This document shows positions 50,871 through 60,788 of a stretch of 64,000 nucleotides of DNA, piece after piece. The notes beneath the pieces were generated by a model, which saw only the letters and a list, made by a program, of their open reading frames with translations, was not told the DNA's origin and searched no databases. This DNA comes from Hahella sp. KA22. GTDB taxonomy: Bacteria; Pseudomonadota; Gammaproteobacteria; Pseudomonadales; Oleiphilaceae. The position numbers and the translations under genes are program-made. Numbering within the stretch: the first letter of the stretch is position 1; the number at the start of each line of letters is the position of its first letter. Location of the stretch: the NCBI RefSeq assembly GCF_004135205.1, contig NZ_CP035490.1:3179501-3243500 (forward strand), given 5' to 3'.

Positions 50871-51746
50871 TTGCGCAACAGCATATCGCTACTACACTAT
50901 GTGGAGAGAGTTTGGAAGGAATCAAAGAGACTGTTAGTGGAAACAGATCAGCTCCCCGACGCCCTATTACTGGTGGACGATGAAGTTAATATTCTCAGGT
51001 CCCTCACGCGCCTGTTTCGTCGCGAAGGATACCGGATTTTAACCGCCAACTCCGCGCAGGAAGGCCTCGACATACTGGCGCAGGAAAAGGTGGCGGTGAT
51101 TCTGTCGGACCAGCGTATGCCGGGTATGACCGGGTCGGAAATGTTCAAGGAAGTGAAGTCCCGCTATCCAGACACCATTCGGCTGATCATGAGCGGCTAT
51201 ACCGAGTTGGAAAGTATCACTTCCGCCATCAACGACGGCGCTGTCTACAAGTTTTTGCTCAAGCCCTGGGAAGACGAAAAGCTGCTGCAGCATATCCGCG
51301 AGGCGTTTTCCATCCATGAGCTGAAAAGTAAGAACGCCCGCCTGAATGAGCAGCTCAAGGAACTGAATCGTCAGTTGGAGCAAAAGGTGGAAGAACAGAA
51401 TCTGGAGTTGATCTTGAATGTGCGTTCGCTACGCGCCTCGCAGGAAATTCTTGAACACTTGCCTGTCGCTATCGTCGGCGTCTCTGACGACGGCATGATC
51501 GTGGAAGTGAACGCCGCCGCTCGCGCCCTGTTGGGCGAAGGGCTGCAGGTCGGCATGTTCGTGATGCAGGTGTTTCCGGAGAATGTATTCCACAGCTACA
51601 TGGAGGCGGTTAAATCCTCAGTAGGAGAGGTCGTGCAAGTGGCGGCGGTCATCGGTGGCCAGTCCACGCATATGCTGATTAAACGTTTCAGCGGAAATTT
51701 CAACGTTTCAGGCACCGTCATGGCGATGTTGTCCGCACAACAATAA
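50871..51746 (+). CDS. Response regulator with C-terminal PAS-like domain
   Basis: Up to 291 residues from TTG 50871; GTG 50937 (22 codons in) is a likely alternative start just before the receiver domain. Receiver: LLVDDEVNILRSL, phospho-Asp in AVILSDQRMPGMTG, Lys in FLLKPWED. A coiled coil follows (about 150-185, LNEQLKELNRQLEQKVEEQNLEL), then a PAS-like sensor (PVAIVGVSDDGMIVEVNAAARALLGEG). The KPWED receiver subtype is shared by the two other receivers in this cluster and is typical of RpfG-like regulators. Confidence 0.85.
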   Translation: MRNSISLLHYVERVWKESKRLLVETDQLPDALLLVDDEVNILRSLTRLFRREGYRILTANSAQEGLDILAQEKVAVILSDQRMPGMTGSEMFKEVKSRYPDTIRLIMSGYTELESITSAINDGAVYKFLLKPWEDEKLLQHIREAFSIHELKSKNARLNEQLKELNRQLEQKVEEQNLELILNVRSLRASQEILEHLPVAIVGVSDDGMIVEVNAAARALLGEGLQVGMFVMQVFPENVFHSYMEAVKSSVGEVVQVAAVIGGQSTHMLIKRFSGNFNVSGTVMAMLSAQQ

Positions 51747-51781
51747 ACAGCGCCGTGGGGATTTAATCAGGAGAGAAGGAT

Positions 51782-52633
51782 ATGACCTGGAATGTGGAGG
51801 AGATCAAAACCAAACTTTCCGAGCTTTCATCGCCCAACCCGGAAATTGAAGCCATTATCAAAATGATGGACGACGGCGTCAGCGACCTGGGCATCATCGG
51901 TAAAAAAGTATTGGCCGACCCTGTGCTGGCGGCCCGTATTCTGCAACTGGCCAACAGTTCGTTCTACGGCTTCACCAAGGAAGTGAAAGACGTGGACATG
52001 GCCTGCGTCATTCTTGGCGCCAACACTATTCGTAACCTGATTTACACCCTGGTGGTGCTTTCCCGTTTTAACGGTCCCCGACAGGATACTCAGCTGGACT
52101 ACACGCAAATCTGGCGGCATAGCCTGATGACCGCTTGTATATCCCAAGAGTTGTCCCGGCGTCAGGGCATCGACTTTCTGACCGCCTTCACCGCCGGCCT
52201 GTTCAACAACCTGGGCGTGGTGCTGATGGATTATTTTTACGGGGATGAAATTACAGAGTGCGTGAAGGTCGCCCGCCAGGAGAAAAAGCATCTGGTGTCG
52301 TCGGAGCGCAGCATTCTTGGCAAAGATCATCGAGCGCTGTCCGCGATTGTCCTGGAGTGCTGGTCATTCCCCCAGGACATTGTGCAGGTGTTGAACGCCG
52401 GCAGTGAAATCAATACGCCCATGGCGTTGGCGGTCAGCCTGGGGGATGTGCTGGCCACCAGTATTGTCGGCAATTGCATCGCCGGGGTGCAGTTACATTG
52501 CATCGCTCCCTGCAAAGTGGAAGCGAGCGGCGTGGATATCTCAGAGGTCCCCGCCATGACCCTCAATGGCTTGAAGTTGTTCAAGGAGTTGGCGTCGGAA
52601 TTTATTCCCAAAGGCAAGAAAAACGGCTCCTGA
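51782..52633 (+). CDS. HDOD-domain protein
   Basis: 283 residues, HDOD from about 8 to 210: LGIIGKKVLADPVLAARILQLANSSFYGF, VILGANTIRNLIYTLVVLSRF, IWRHSLMTACISQELS and FTAGLFNNLGVVLMDYF. The HD metal ligands are not kept (NN in place of HD in LFNNLG), normal for HDOD. These domains act as signalling adaptors downstream of receivers. Good ribosome-binding site (AGGAGAGAAGG). Between the REC-PAS and kinase genes, so part of the same phosphorelay cluster. Confidence 0.88.
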   Translation: MTWNVEEIKTKLSELSSPNPEIEAIIKMMDDGVSDLGIIGKKVLADPVLAARILQLANSSFYGFTKEVKDVDMACVILGANTIRNLIYTLVVLSRFNGPRQDTQLDYTQIWRHSLMTACISQELSRRQGIDFLTAFTAGLFNNLGVVLMDYFYGDEITECVKVARQEKKHLVSSERSILGKDHRALSAIVLECWSFPQDIVQVLNAGSEINTPMALAVSLGDVLATSIVGNCIAGVQLHCIAPCKVEASGVDISEVPAMTLNGLKLFKELASEFIPKGKKNGS

Positions 52634-52658
52634 GCCCCTGTTAGATAGGATAAACGGA

Positions 52659-54482
52659 ATGTTGCTTTATAAGGTTGTTCATGACGCTGGCGGAAACCAG
52701 GGCAATATCAGTGAGTTGCTGGAAGCGCTGTTCGCTGAAGACGAAGGCGTTTCGGTAAGCTGGATGTGGCTGGACCCGCAAAGTCAGTATATTGCGCAAC
52801 ACCTGCAAAGTTCGGTTATTTCATTCCGCTTCAAATGGGGCGATGAAGCGATCAGCACTCTGCGCGAACGGGTGGAGTCGTCGGAGCCCAACGCCTGGAA
52901 CGAGTTTGAGCTGCCTCTGGCCAACGGTAAAATCCTGCATGGCTGGCATATCAAGATCAAACTGAGCGAGAGCGCCTCCAGCGGCATCGCCGTGTGTGCG
53001 GATGAGCCGTTCAAGTTGTCCGAGCGACTGGACAGCAAACTGAGTTGGGCGATGACTACCCTGGGGCTGACCCGGCGTAACGAAGTCCTGCAGTATCAAC
53101 TGACCGATTTGCAGAAATTGATGCTGTTCCAGGTGGTGTGGGCGGAGACCCTGGAATGGATCAAAGGGGTGGAAAACGAAGACGACGAGTTTTTCCGCGA
53201 GTTACTGGTGCGTCTGGAGATTGTCACCGGCGCCAGCGGCTCCGCGCTGGAGTTGCGGGGCCAACGGGGTGAGCCGTCGAAATGGCTGGAGAAAGGGCTG
53301 ACCCTGGCCAAGCTGAAAAGCATCTCCGCCGCGCTGGGCGACGAGTCGATCCTGGAGTCGGAAAAATCGCTGTGTCTGGGCGACCTGTCTGAAAAGTGCC
53401 AGCCGCCGGGCAGTTGCCACGAAATCGACCAGTTGAATATCTTTCCTATTCAGACCGGCGACGGCGTGTGCAAAGGCACTTTGTATCTCGCCAAGAGCAA
53501 AGGCAAGCCGGTGTTCTCCCTGGCGGATGAAATGTATATCTCGCAGATGGTCAGCCAGGCGTACAGCGGTTTTGAGAAAAACGCGCTGCTGGCGGAACTG
53601 GAGAAAAGCAACCAGCAACTGGTGCTGGAGCGACAGCAACAGGAGAAACTGATCAGTCAGCTGCAGGACACCCGGGCGCAACTGCTGCAGTCGGAGAAAC
53701 TCGCCTCCATCGGGCAACTGGCGGCCGGTGTGGCGCATGAGATCAATAACCCCATCGGCTATGTCAGTTCCAACCTGACCACCCTGAATGAATACATCAG
53801 CACATTGTTTGAGTTGCTGGACGAGATCGAAGAGCGTCTCGGCGGCGACAAGGCGGAAGTAAAAGCCATCTTCAAGGAACTGGAGGAGAAGTACGAAACG
53901 GAATATATCCGGGGCGACGTTACGGACCTGATGAAGGAATCCAACGAGGGCATCTATCGGGTCAAGCAGATCATTCAATCCCTGAAGGATTTCTCGCGAC
54001 CGGACACTGGTCAATTCGAGCTGGGCGACCTGAACCAGTACATCAACAAGACGCTCAACATTGTCCACAACGAAATCAAATACAAGGCGGAAGTCATCAA
54101 GGATTTTGGCGATTTGCCCAAGATCGAAATGGTGGAGTCGCAGATTGGCCAAGTGATTCTGAATCTGGTGGTCAACGCCGGTCATGCGATCGAGCACAAC
54201 GGCGTTATCAGGGTTTCCACCAAAGTGGTGGAGGACGGCTTCATCTGCGTCTCCGTGGCGGACAACGGCAGCGGCATCGCCAAGGAAAATCTGTCCAAGC
54301 TCTATGACCCTTTCTTCACCACCAAGCCGGTGGGCCAGGGCACCGGGCTGGGTCTGGCGTTGTCCTACGGCATCGTCAACAAGCACCATGGCCGCCTGGA
54401 AGTAGAGAGCGAACTGGGCAAAGGCACGACGTTTTACGTTTACCTGCCCGTTAAGCAACCTAAACAGGGAGAGGAGCAATGA
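52659..54482 (+). CDS. Soluble sensor histidine kinase
   Basis: 607 residues without membrane segments. The N-terminal 310 residues contain two GAF-like sensory regions (one around 150-300). A coiled coil precedes HisKA with the H-box [23 protein letters not shown], phospho-His near residue 360. HATPase_c has VILNLVVNAGHAIEHNG (N box), VADNGSGIAKE (G1), [23 protein letters not shown] (F/G2). It overlaps the next gene by 4 bp. It likely phosphorylates one or more receivers of the cluster. Confidence 0.93.
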   Translation: MLLYKVVHDAGGNQGNISELLEALFAEDEGVSVSWMWLDPQSQYIAQHLQSSVISFRFKWGDEAISTLRERVESSEPNAWNEFELPLANGKILHGWHIKIKLSESASSGIAVCADEPFKLSERLDSKLSWAMTTLGLTRRNEVLQYQLTDLQKLMLFQVVWAETLEWIKGVENEDDEFFRELLVRLEIVTGASGSALELRGQRGEPSKWLEKGLTLAKLKSISAALGDESILESEKSLCLGDLSEKCQPPGSCHEIDQLNIFPIQTGDGVCKGTLYLAKSKGKPVFSLADEMYISQMVSQAYSGFEKNALLAELEKSNQQLVLERQQQEKLISQLQDTRAQLLQSEKLASIGQLAAGVAHEINNPIGYVSSNLTTLNEYISTLFELLDEIEERLGGDKAEVKAIFKELEEKYETEYIRGDVTDLMKESNEGIYRVKQIIQSLKDFSRPDTGQFELGDLNQYINKTLNIVHNEIKYKAEVIKDFGDLPKIEMVESQIGQVILNLVVNAGHAIEHNGVIRVSTKVVEDGFICVSVADNGSGIAKENLSKLYDPFFTTKPVGQGTGLGLALSYGIVNKHHGRLEVESELGKGTTFYVYLPVKQPKQGEEQ

Positions 54483-55822
54483 CGCAAGACCTGGCTTCGC
54501 CGGATTCCGCCTCACCCGCGGCCTCTGATGCGGACGTTGATTATGTGCTGTTTGTCGACGACGAGAAGCCGATCCTCTCTTCCATTCAGCGTTTACTGCG
54601 CAAACAGGATTTTAAGTGTCTGTTTGCGGAGAGCGGAGCGGATGGGCTGAAAATTCTGGAGTCGCAGCGAATCGATCTGGTGATCTCCGACATGCGCATG
54701 CCGAATATGGACGGCGCGCAGTTCTTGTCTCAGGTGAAAGCGCGCTGGCCGTTGACGGTGCGTATGCTGCTGACCGGTCACTCGGATATTTCCGCCACGG
54801 TGACCGCCCTCAATGAAGGCGGCATCTATCGCTACATCAGCAAGCCCTGGGATGACGAAAATCTGATTGAAGTGATTCACGAAGGCCTGCGCATACGGCG
54901 TCTGGAGCGGGAGAAAAAACGCCTGCTCAATGTGACTCAGCAGCAGAACCGGGAGCTGCAGAAGTTCAACAAGGATCTGGAAAAGATGGTCGCCGCTCGC
55001 ACTGAGGAAGTGCGGCAGACCGCGGACATGCTGGAGCTGGCGTACCAGCAACTGAAAGACAGCTATGACGACTTCGTCAGAGTGTTTTCCACCTTTATCA
55101 CCAGCCGCGGCTACTTGATCAAGGGGCATTCACAGAGTGTGGCGGACTTATCGAAAACCATCGCGGAGGCCATGGAGCTGCCGGAAGCGGACGTCAAACA
55201 TATCTATTACGCCGGCTTGTTGCACGAGGTAGGCAAGCTCAGCCTGTCTGACGATGTGTTGAGTCGGGCGGAAGCCAAACTGACCCGGCAGGATGTGGTG
55301 GAGTATCAACGTTATCCTCTGCTGGGGGAAATGGCGCTGACGGCGATTGCGGAACTGGAGCCGACGTCCCGCTTTATCCGGCACCATACGGAATACATGG
55401 ACGGCAGCGGTTTTCCGGACAGGTTGAAAGGCGACGCCATTCCCATGGGCTCGCGCATTATCCGCGCCGTGCGCGACTTTGTGGGGCTGCAAAGCGGACT
55501 CATGCGCACCGACGCGATGACCAAGGACGACGCCTTCAAGCTGATCCAGGACAACGCCGGCAAACGCTACGACCCTCAGGTGGTGAAACTGCTGGCGCCG
55601 CTGGTGGAAAGTTATACCGGCGACGATGTGTTGCCTCATGAAGATAAGCTCGGCGTGGGAGCGCTGGTTCCCGGTATGCGGTTATCCCGGGACTTGAAAA
55701 ACACCAATGGCATTCTGCTCATCGCCAAAGGCCATGTGCTGACGGAAAAAATCATCGAAAAAATGCTGTCGTTGGAGAAATTGGAAAACCGCAAACTCAG
55801 TGTGTTCGTAATGAAAAGATAG
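54479..55822 (+). CDS. Response regulator with degenerate HD-GYP-like domain
   Basis: 447 residues. Receiver at about 20-140 (VLFVDDEKPIL, phospho-Asp in LVISDMRMPNMDG, ISKPWDDE), a coiled coil, then an HD-GYP-like domain (about 200-385). Deviations: the HD pair is His-Glu (LLHEVGKLSL), the following HP is YP (RYPLLGEMAL), and GYP is GFP (HHTEYMDGSGFPDRLKG); the HH pair and the late Asp are kept. Canonical HD-GYP enzymes hydrolyse c-di-GMP. Here catalysis may be weak or lost. A C-terminal beta domain (GALVPGMRLSRDL) follows. Confidence 0.88.
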   Translation: MTQDLASPDSASPAASDADVDYVLFVDDEKPILSSIQRLLRKQDFKCLFAESGADGLKILESQRIDLVISDMRMPNMDGAQFLSQVKARWPLTVRMLLTGHSDISATVTALNEGGIYRYISKPWDDENLIEVIHEGLRIRRLEREKKRLLNVTQQQNRELQKFNKDLEKMVAARTEEVRQTADMLELAYQQLKDSYDDFVRVFSTFITSRGYLIKGHSQSVADLSKTIAEAMELPEADVKHIYYAGLLHEVGKLSLSDDVLSRAEAKLTRQDVVEYQRYPLLGEMALTAIAELEPTSRFIRHHTEYMDGSGFPDRLKGDAIPMGSRIIRAVRDFVGLQSGLMRTDAMTKDDAFKLIQDNAGKRYDPQVVKLLAPLVESYTGDDVLPHEDKLGVGALVPGMRLSRDLKNTNGILLIAKGHVLTEKIIEKMLSLEKLENRKLSVFVMKR

Positions 55823-55834
55823 GCGGGAGTCTAT

Positions 55835-56374
55835 ATGACTACATTGGCGATTATCGATGACGAAGAAAACGTGCTGCGCGCCTTACAACGCATATTACGC
55901 AAGAAGCCCTGGAAGGTGTTGACCTTCAGCGATCCCTATGAAGCCATCGACGCCCTGCGTAAAGAACCTGTAGACCTGGTGATTTCCGATTACCGAATGC
56001 CGGAAATGAACGGCGTGGAACTGCTTAACTCTCTCAAGGAAGTGCGCCCGGAAGCGCTGCGCATCCTGTTGAGCGGACAAGCGGATATTGATGGCGTGAC
56101 CTCGGCCATCAATGACGCGGAAATTTATCGGTTTATCTCCAAGCCCTGGTCCGACGAGGACCTGTTGATGACTCTGGAGAACGCCCTGGAGCATAACGCT
56201 CTGATGCGGGAGAACCGCCGCCTGCTGGATCTGGTGCGCAAACAGGAAGGCGCGCTGAAGAAACAGCTGGAAGAACTGCAGCGGCTGGAAGCCGCGACGC
56301 CTGGCATTACCCAGGTGAGTTGGAATGAAGACGGCAGCATCGATCTGGTGGACGAGGACTTCGACGAACTCTGA
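55835..56374 (+). CDS. Response regulator, receiver plus coiled coil
   Basis: 179 residues. Receiver with IIDDEENVLRAL, phospho-Asp in LVISDYRMPEMNG and ISKPWSDED. Then a coiled coil (RENRRLLDLVRKQEGALKKQLEELQRLEA) and an acidic tail (NEDGSIDLVDEDFDEL). No output domain is present, so it acts by protein contact, probably as a phosphate shuttle or adaptor. It follows the REC-HD gene by 12 bp. Confidence 0.88.
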   Translation: MTTLAIIDDEENVLRALQRILRKKPWKVLTFSDPYEAIDALRKEPVDLVISDYRMPEMNGVELLNSLKEVRPEALRILLSGQADIDGVTSAINDAEIYRFISKPWSDEDLLMTLENALEHNALMRENRRLLDLVRKQEGALKKQLEELQRLEAATPGITQVSWNEDGSIDLVDEDFDEL

Positions 56375-56505
56375 CGTCGAAGCATTCCGGAGCTTTTAAG
56401 CGCTCCACAGCATAAGGCGACCCCGCAAGGGAGCGCCAGGGAAAACCCGGCCGCGCGACATCCTCATGATGAGGGAGAAGTAAACGTCGTATGGATAATT
56501 AGGGC

Positions 56506-58284
56506 ATGGAAATATTGTTGAAGGCGGGCTATTTTCGCAGATTAAGACTCACCCGGCGCTTGATGGTCGCCATCGCCGGGGCGTTGCTGTTGTTTTACGG
56601 GGGCTTCGCCTTTTACACGCTCTCCAGTCTAAAAAAACAGGTGTACGAAGACTTCTACGCCCGCGCCGACTATCTCATGGGAATCGCCGTGCAGGCGAAC
56701 GCCCAGAACATGTGGGATTTCGACCTGAGCAAAAGCAATCAGTTCGCCAAATCCCTGTCCAAAGACCCCATCGTCAGCGCCGTCATTTTTGAGGTGTATG
56801 ACGCCGTTCAGAACGGCGGCAGCTTTTTTACCGGCAATATCGGCGGCATCGAAGAAGTGCGTCAGCGCTCTCCCAGCCTGGACGTGCTGGAACCGGAACG
56901 CAGTCGTTACGTATTTCGTCAGGAATGGGAAGTGGTGTGGGAAAACTCAGTCATCGGCCGCGCCTATCTGTATTTCAGCGATCGTCCCGTGCAAGCCAAA
57001 CTGGAAGAACAAACCGCCAGCTTTGTGCTGGCTTTGCTGGGTTTTTTGTTTCTCTACTTATTAGCGCTTTTCTATATTTTCAGCCATTGGTTTAGTCGGC
57101 CGTTTTTAGGCATGCATCAACTGGCGGTCAGCCTGGGCGGCAGTCTGGATAAGTACCGCCGTGAGATGGAGCAGGGCGATCATAATGAGAGCGCGCTTCC
57201 AGACCTGGGAAAGCTGCTGCAGCAGAGCAATGTCGACACCCATCGGGAAGATGAGATGGGGGATTTCATCCGCGCCTTCGCCCAGGTCATGCAGGCGTTT
57301 ACCGTGGTGGCGTCGGAACTGTCGCAACGTTCGCAGCATGTGAGCAAATTGAATGAAGAACTGGAGAACCGCATTCAGGAGCGCACCTGGGAGCTGAAGC
57401 GCGCCAACGCCAGCCTGCAGGAGTCGCTGGAGTCGTTGCAGGTGACCCAGTCGCAGATGGTGCAGCAGGAGAAGCTGGCGTCCCTGGGGCAATTGGCGGC
57501 GGGCGTCGCCCACGAAATCAACAACCCTATCGGTTATGTCGCCAGCAACATCAACCGGTTGAAAGAGTACTATTCCGACTTCGAAAAGCTGTTCCAGGTG
57601 GTGGAGGCGCACCATGATCGCCTGCCGATGGAAGTGGCGACGGAACTGGATCGGGTGAAGGACGAGATTGATTACGAATTTCTAAAAGAGGATTTACCCG
57701 AACTCCTGCAAGACTGCCTGGAGGGCAGTCGCCGGGTACAGGAAATCGTCGAAAACCTGAAGAACTATTCTCGTGTGGATCAGGGCGATGTTCATCTGGA
57801 CTTCAATATCAACGATGTCATCACCAGTACGCTCAAACTGGTGTGGAACGAGCTGAAATATGACTGCGACGTGGAAACCGATTTGCAGAACACTGAGCTG
57901 ACCTGCGGCAACCAGGGGCAGATCAATCAGGTGGTCTCCAATATTCTGGTCAACGCCAGTCACGCCATCAAAGAAACGCAACGACATGGCAAGGTGCGCA
58001 TTCGCACCCACAGCGACTCGGAATGGGTGTATGCGGAAGTGTCGGATACCGGCTGCGGCATTCCCCAGGATATCGTCTGCAAGATCTTCGACCCGTTTTT
58101 CACCACCAAGCCGGTGGGCAAGGGCACCGGGCTGGGCCTGAATATTTCCTACGACATCATCGTCAATAAGCATCGTGGCGACATTAAAGTGGAGAGCCGG
58201 ACAGGCGTAGGGTCGACCTTCATCATCAAATTACCGATCGCCCAGCGCAAGGCGCAGCCGGAGCGCCCTTCCTCCGCCGCCTGA
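56506..58284 (+). CDS. Membrane sensor histidine kinase
   Basis: 592 residues. Membrane segments at about 20-40 ([20 protein letters not shown]) and about 172-195 ([20 protein letters not shown]) enclose a periplasmic sensor of about 130 residues. A HAMP-like linker and coiled coil follow, then HisKA with [23 protein letters not shown] (His near 335) and HATPase_c ([50 protein letters not shown]). The kinase core is a close relative of the soluble kinase two genes upstream. The 131-bp gap before it may hold its own promoter. Confidence 0.93.
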   Translation: MEILLKAGYFRRLRLTRRLMVAIAGALLLFYGGFAFYTLSSLKKQVYEDFYARADYLMGIAVQANAQNMWDFDLSKSNQFAKSLSKDPIVSAVIFEVYDAVQNGGSFFTGNIGGIEEVRQRSPSLDVLEPERSRYVFRQEWEVVWENSVIGRAYLYFSDRPVQAKLEEQTASFVLALLGFLFLYLLALFYIFSHWFSRPFLGMHQLAVSLGGSLDKYRREMEQGDHNESALPDLGKLLQQSNVDTHREDEMGDFIRAFAQVMQAFTVVASELSQRSQHVSKLNEELENRIQERTWELKRANASLQESLESLQVTQSQMVQQEKLASLGQLAAGVAHEINNPIGYVASNINRLKEYYSDFEKLFQVVEAHHDRLPMEVATELDRVKDEIDYEFLKEDLPELLQDCLEGSRRVQEIVENLKNYSRVDQGDVHLDFNINDVITSTLKLVWNELKYDCDVETDLQNTELTCGNQGQINQVVSNILVNASHAIKETQRHGKVRIRTHSDSEWVYAEVSDTGCGIPQDIVCKIFDPFFTTKPVGKGTGLGLNISYDIIVNKHRGDIKVESRTGVGSTFIIKLPIAQRKAQPERPSSAA

Positions 58285-58547
58285 GAGAAGATGCTTCCGT
58301 CGAGAAAATTAGGCCTATTGTCAGGCGGCAAATTTCCTTAGAATTCCATGCTTCATGAGAAAGCGGGAAACTCATCCGTTATGTCGCTTTCCTAATCCAT
58401 ACAAGAAATACCAGAGAGGGTCGCCAAAACACTGGCCGGCTCTCATTGCTTGTGACGCATGAAAATTTGAAACATCGATGTGGCTTAACAAGTAAGCACA
58501 GATAGACAACCCAATACTGACAGATAAAGAAAAGGAGACCCGTACGC

Positions 58548-59489
58548 ATGGCGTCAGGTTCTAAAAAAGTGATTTATGCGGCCTTGATCGGCAACGCAAT
58601 GGTCGCGCTCACTAAATTTGCGGCGGCGGCCTTCACCGGCAGCTCGGCGATGTTTTCCGAAGGCGTTCACTCTGTGGTGGACACCGGTAACCAGGTGTTG
58701 TTGCTGCACGGAATGAAGCGCTCCCAGCGCCCCGCGTCAGAAGACTTCCCCTTCGGACACGGTAAGGAAATCTACTTCTGGTCCTTTATCGTGGCGATCC
58801 TGATTTTCGCCCTGGGCGCAGGCATCTCCATCTATGAAGGCATTGAGCACATTCTGCATCCGCAGGTGGTGGAAAACCCGGTGGTCAACTATATCGTGCT
58901 GTCTTTGGCGATTCTTTTTGAAGGCTTCGCTTTCTTCATGGCGATCAAGGAATTCCGCAACGCCAAAGGGCAGATGGGATACGTGGAAGCGGTGCAGCGG
59001 GGCAAAGACCCCTCTATGTTTGTCGTCCTGTTCGAAGACGCCGCCGCCATGCTTGGCCTTGTGGTGGCGTTGGGCGGCATTGTGCTGGGACAGGTGACTG
59101 GCAACCCGGTTTACGATGGCGTCGCCTCGGTTATCATCGGCTGTATTCTCGGTCTGACTGCGCTGTGGTTGGCGGTGGAGACCAAAGGGCTGCTGATCGG
59201 CGAAAGCGCCAACAAGAAGGTGGTGAAAGGCATTCGTGAAATGACTCAGGCTATACCAGGCGTGGAGCACGTCAATGAAGTGCTGACCATGCACATGGGC
59301 CCTGACTTCGTACTGGTGAATATCTCGGTGGATTTCAAAGACAGCATTTCCGCTGGCGAGATTGAAACCCGCATCGCCAGCCTCGACGAACAGATCAAAT
59401 CTTCCTTCCCTGAGTGCAAGCGTATTTTCGTGGAAGCGGAAAGCCGTCGTAAAAAGGCGGCTGTCGCTGCGCCGACGGTCGACGTATAA
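58548..59489 (+). CDS. Cation diffusion facilitator transporter
   Basis: 313 residues, about six membrane segments. TM2 has the metal-site region MFSEGVHSVVDTGNQ, with Glu/His/Asp ligands. The loop FPFGHGKEIYFWSF is the CDF signature after TM2. TM5 has VLFEDAAAMLGLVVALGG and VYDGVASVIIG. A C-terminal cytoplasmic ferredoxin-like domain (GVEHVNEVLTMHMGPDFVLVNISVDF) is present. Exports divalent metal by proton antiport; Zn, Fe or Mn cannot be told apart by eye. Confidence 0.92.
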   Translation: MASGSKKVIYAALIGNAMVALTKFAAAAFTGSSAMFSEGVHSVVDTGNQVLLLHGMKRSQRPASEDFPFGHGKEIYFWSFIVAILIFALGAGISIYEGIEHILHPQVVENPVVNYIVLSLAILFEGFAFFMAIKEFRNAKGQMGYVEAVQRGKDPSMFVVLFEDAAAMLGLVVALGGIVLGQVTGNPVYDGVASVIIGCILGLTALWLAVETKGLLIGESANKKVVKGIREMTQAIPGVEHVNEVLTMHMGPDFVLVNISVDFKDSISAGEIETRIASLDEQIKSSFPECKRIFVEAESRRKKAAVAAPTVDV

Positions 59490-59503
59490 CCCCATTCGAT
59501 ATT

Positions 59504-59535
59504 AACAGCGGACCCGCCTGGCTCCGCTGTTTTTC
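59504..59535. terminator. Rho-independent terminator
   Basis: AACAGCGGA and TCCGCTGTT pair around a ten-base loop, followed by TTTCT, just after the CDF gene and before the end of the convergent lipoprotein gene. Confidence 0.85.
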
Positions 59536-59561
59536 TACTTCTAACCTGTGTGTCTGTGTCT

Positions 59562-60692
59562 TTAAGACTCTGATATGAGGCCTTGCTGGATCAGTTTGTC
59601 TCTGGCCTCTTCCTGTATCAGCAGGCAGGCGTCAGAATCGTGCAGATTCAGGGACAAAGGCGCACGGGTCAGTTTGTTGCCGTAGCTTGACTTGCCTTCG
59701 AATAAGACGCCTTTCTCCGTGATCAGTAAATCCTCGCCGTCAAATAGAGGGCCTTGGCCGATCGCCAAAGCGCTGGGGTTTTCGAAGGCGAACCAGGGAG
59801 TGGCGTACAGCTCTGGAAAGTATTCGCGGCCCGTCGCGGGATCGGTGTATGAGGCGACATAGTGCAAGCGGCCGCTGAGAAAGCTGGTCAAAGCGACGCC
59901 GCCGCAATAAGGCATGATGTCGTCCACGATTGCGCCGGGCTCGCGCCAGAGAGTAACGCCCAGGTTAGTTTGATAAGCGCCGTTGCGGTCAGTGACCAGC
60001 GCTGGAATACCGCCTCCGGCATCAAACTGGAAGCGCTTCACGCTGTCGCCATCACTGACGAAAAGCTGATCGCCCACCACTCTGACGCCATTGGGGGAGG
60101 CAAGTCCATGCTCCCCTGCGATCCAATCCCGCTGAAACCCAGTGATTTGCGGCGTCTCGGCGGAGCCCGCTTCAGGAAACGCCAGCGTAATGCGCGACAG
60201 GCCAGAGGTAGCGAAGAAATTTTCATCCGCCACCAGCAAGGCGCCATCCGGAGCGAAGGCGACGCCATTGGGGATCGCCAGCGCATCGAAAGGGTCCTGC
60301 GTATCATCCCGGCGCGTTACGAATTCGAAGCGATAGTCGGGGTGTGTCAGATTGGCGGCCAGCAGGTGATTGTTGCGAATGACCAGCCAGCGCGTCTCTA
60401 CACAGGACGTCAACACCCAGTCGCCGTGCTGCGCCATACCGGTGTAATTGCAGCTCTCCAGTTGCGGGGGCGACAGTTCCTTGGGAACGTAGACGACCTC
60501 GCCATTGGCGTCTGTGCGGACATCGATGCGGTATATGCCTTTGCCTCCGGTCACCAGTAATTGGCCGTCCGACGTAAACAGAATATTTTCTGCATCGGGA
60601 ATGGCGACCAAAGTCTGTTTTTCCAGGCATCCGCCCAATAACGACGGCAGGATGGCGGCTGCGATTGCAGCGCGCCAGTTATAACGATTCAT
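59562..60692 (-). CDS. Lipoprotein with SMP-30/beta-propeller-like repeats
   Basis: 376 residues from ATG 60692, preceded by AGGAAGGAAA. A longer frame lacks a signal peptide, while this start gives AAIAAAILPSLLGGC with a lipobox, Cys at about residue 22. Repeated propeller-like units: TLVAIPDAENILFTSDGQLLVTG, PNGVAFAPDGALLVADENFF, SPNGVRVVGDQLFVSDGD, LGQGP-type loops. This resembles SMP-30/gluconolactonase or NHL folds, with no catalytic assignment. Envelope location by lipidation. Confidence 0.7.
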   Translation of the reverse strand: MNRYNWRAAIAAAILPSLLGGCLEKQTLVAIPDAENILFTSDGQLLVTGGKGIYRIDVRTDANGEVVYVPKELSPPQLESCNYTGMAQHGDWVLTSCVETRWLVIRNNHLLAANLTHPDYRFEFVTRRDDTQDPFDALAIPNGVAFAPDGALLVADENFFATSGLSRITLAFPEAGSAETPQITGFQRDWIAGEHGLASPNGVRVVGDQLFVSDGDSVKRFQFDAGGGIPALVTDRNGAYQTNLGVTLWREPGAIVDDIMPYCGGVALTSFLSGRLHYVASYTDPATGREYFPELYATPWFAFENPSALAIGQGPLFDGEDLLITEKGVLFEGKSSYGNKLTRAPLSLNLHDSDACLLIQEEARDKLIQQGLISES

Positions 60693-60788
60693 GGATTTCC
60701 TTCCTGATGATTTATTGTTGTTGGAAGGAAAATTGTCTTCGTTTAACCAAAGGCGAACATCACTCAAACGAGTGGCGCGTCCGCACTC

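Noticed and set aside
53202-54515. 437-codon minus-strand frame opposite the soluble histidine kinase
   Set aside because: Long only because of GC-rich codon bias in the kinase gene; the product is His/Arg/Gln-rich without any domain, whereas the plus-strand frame has all kinase motifs.
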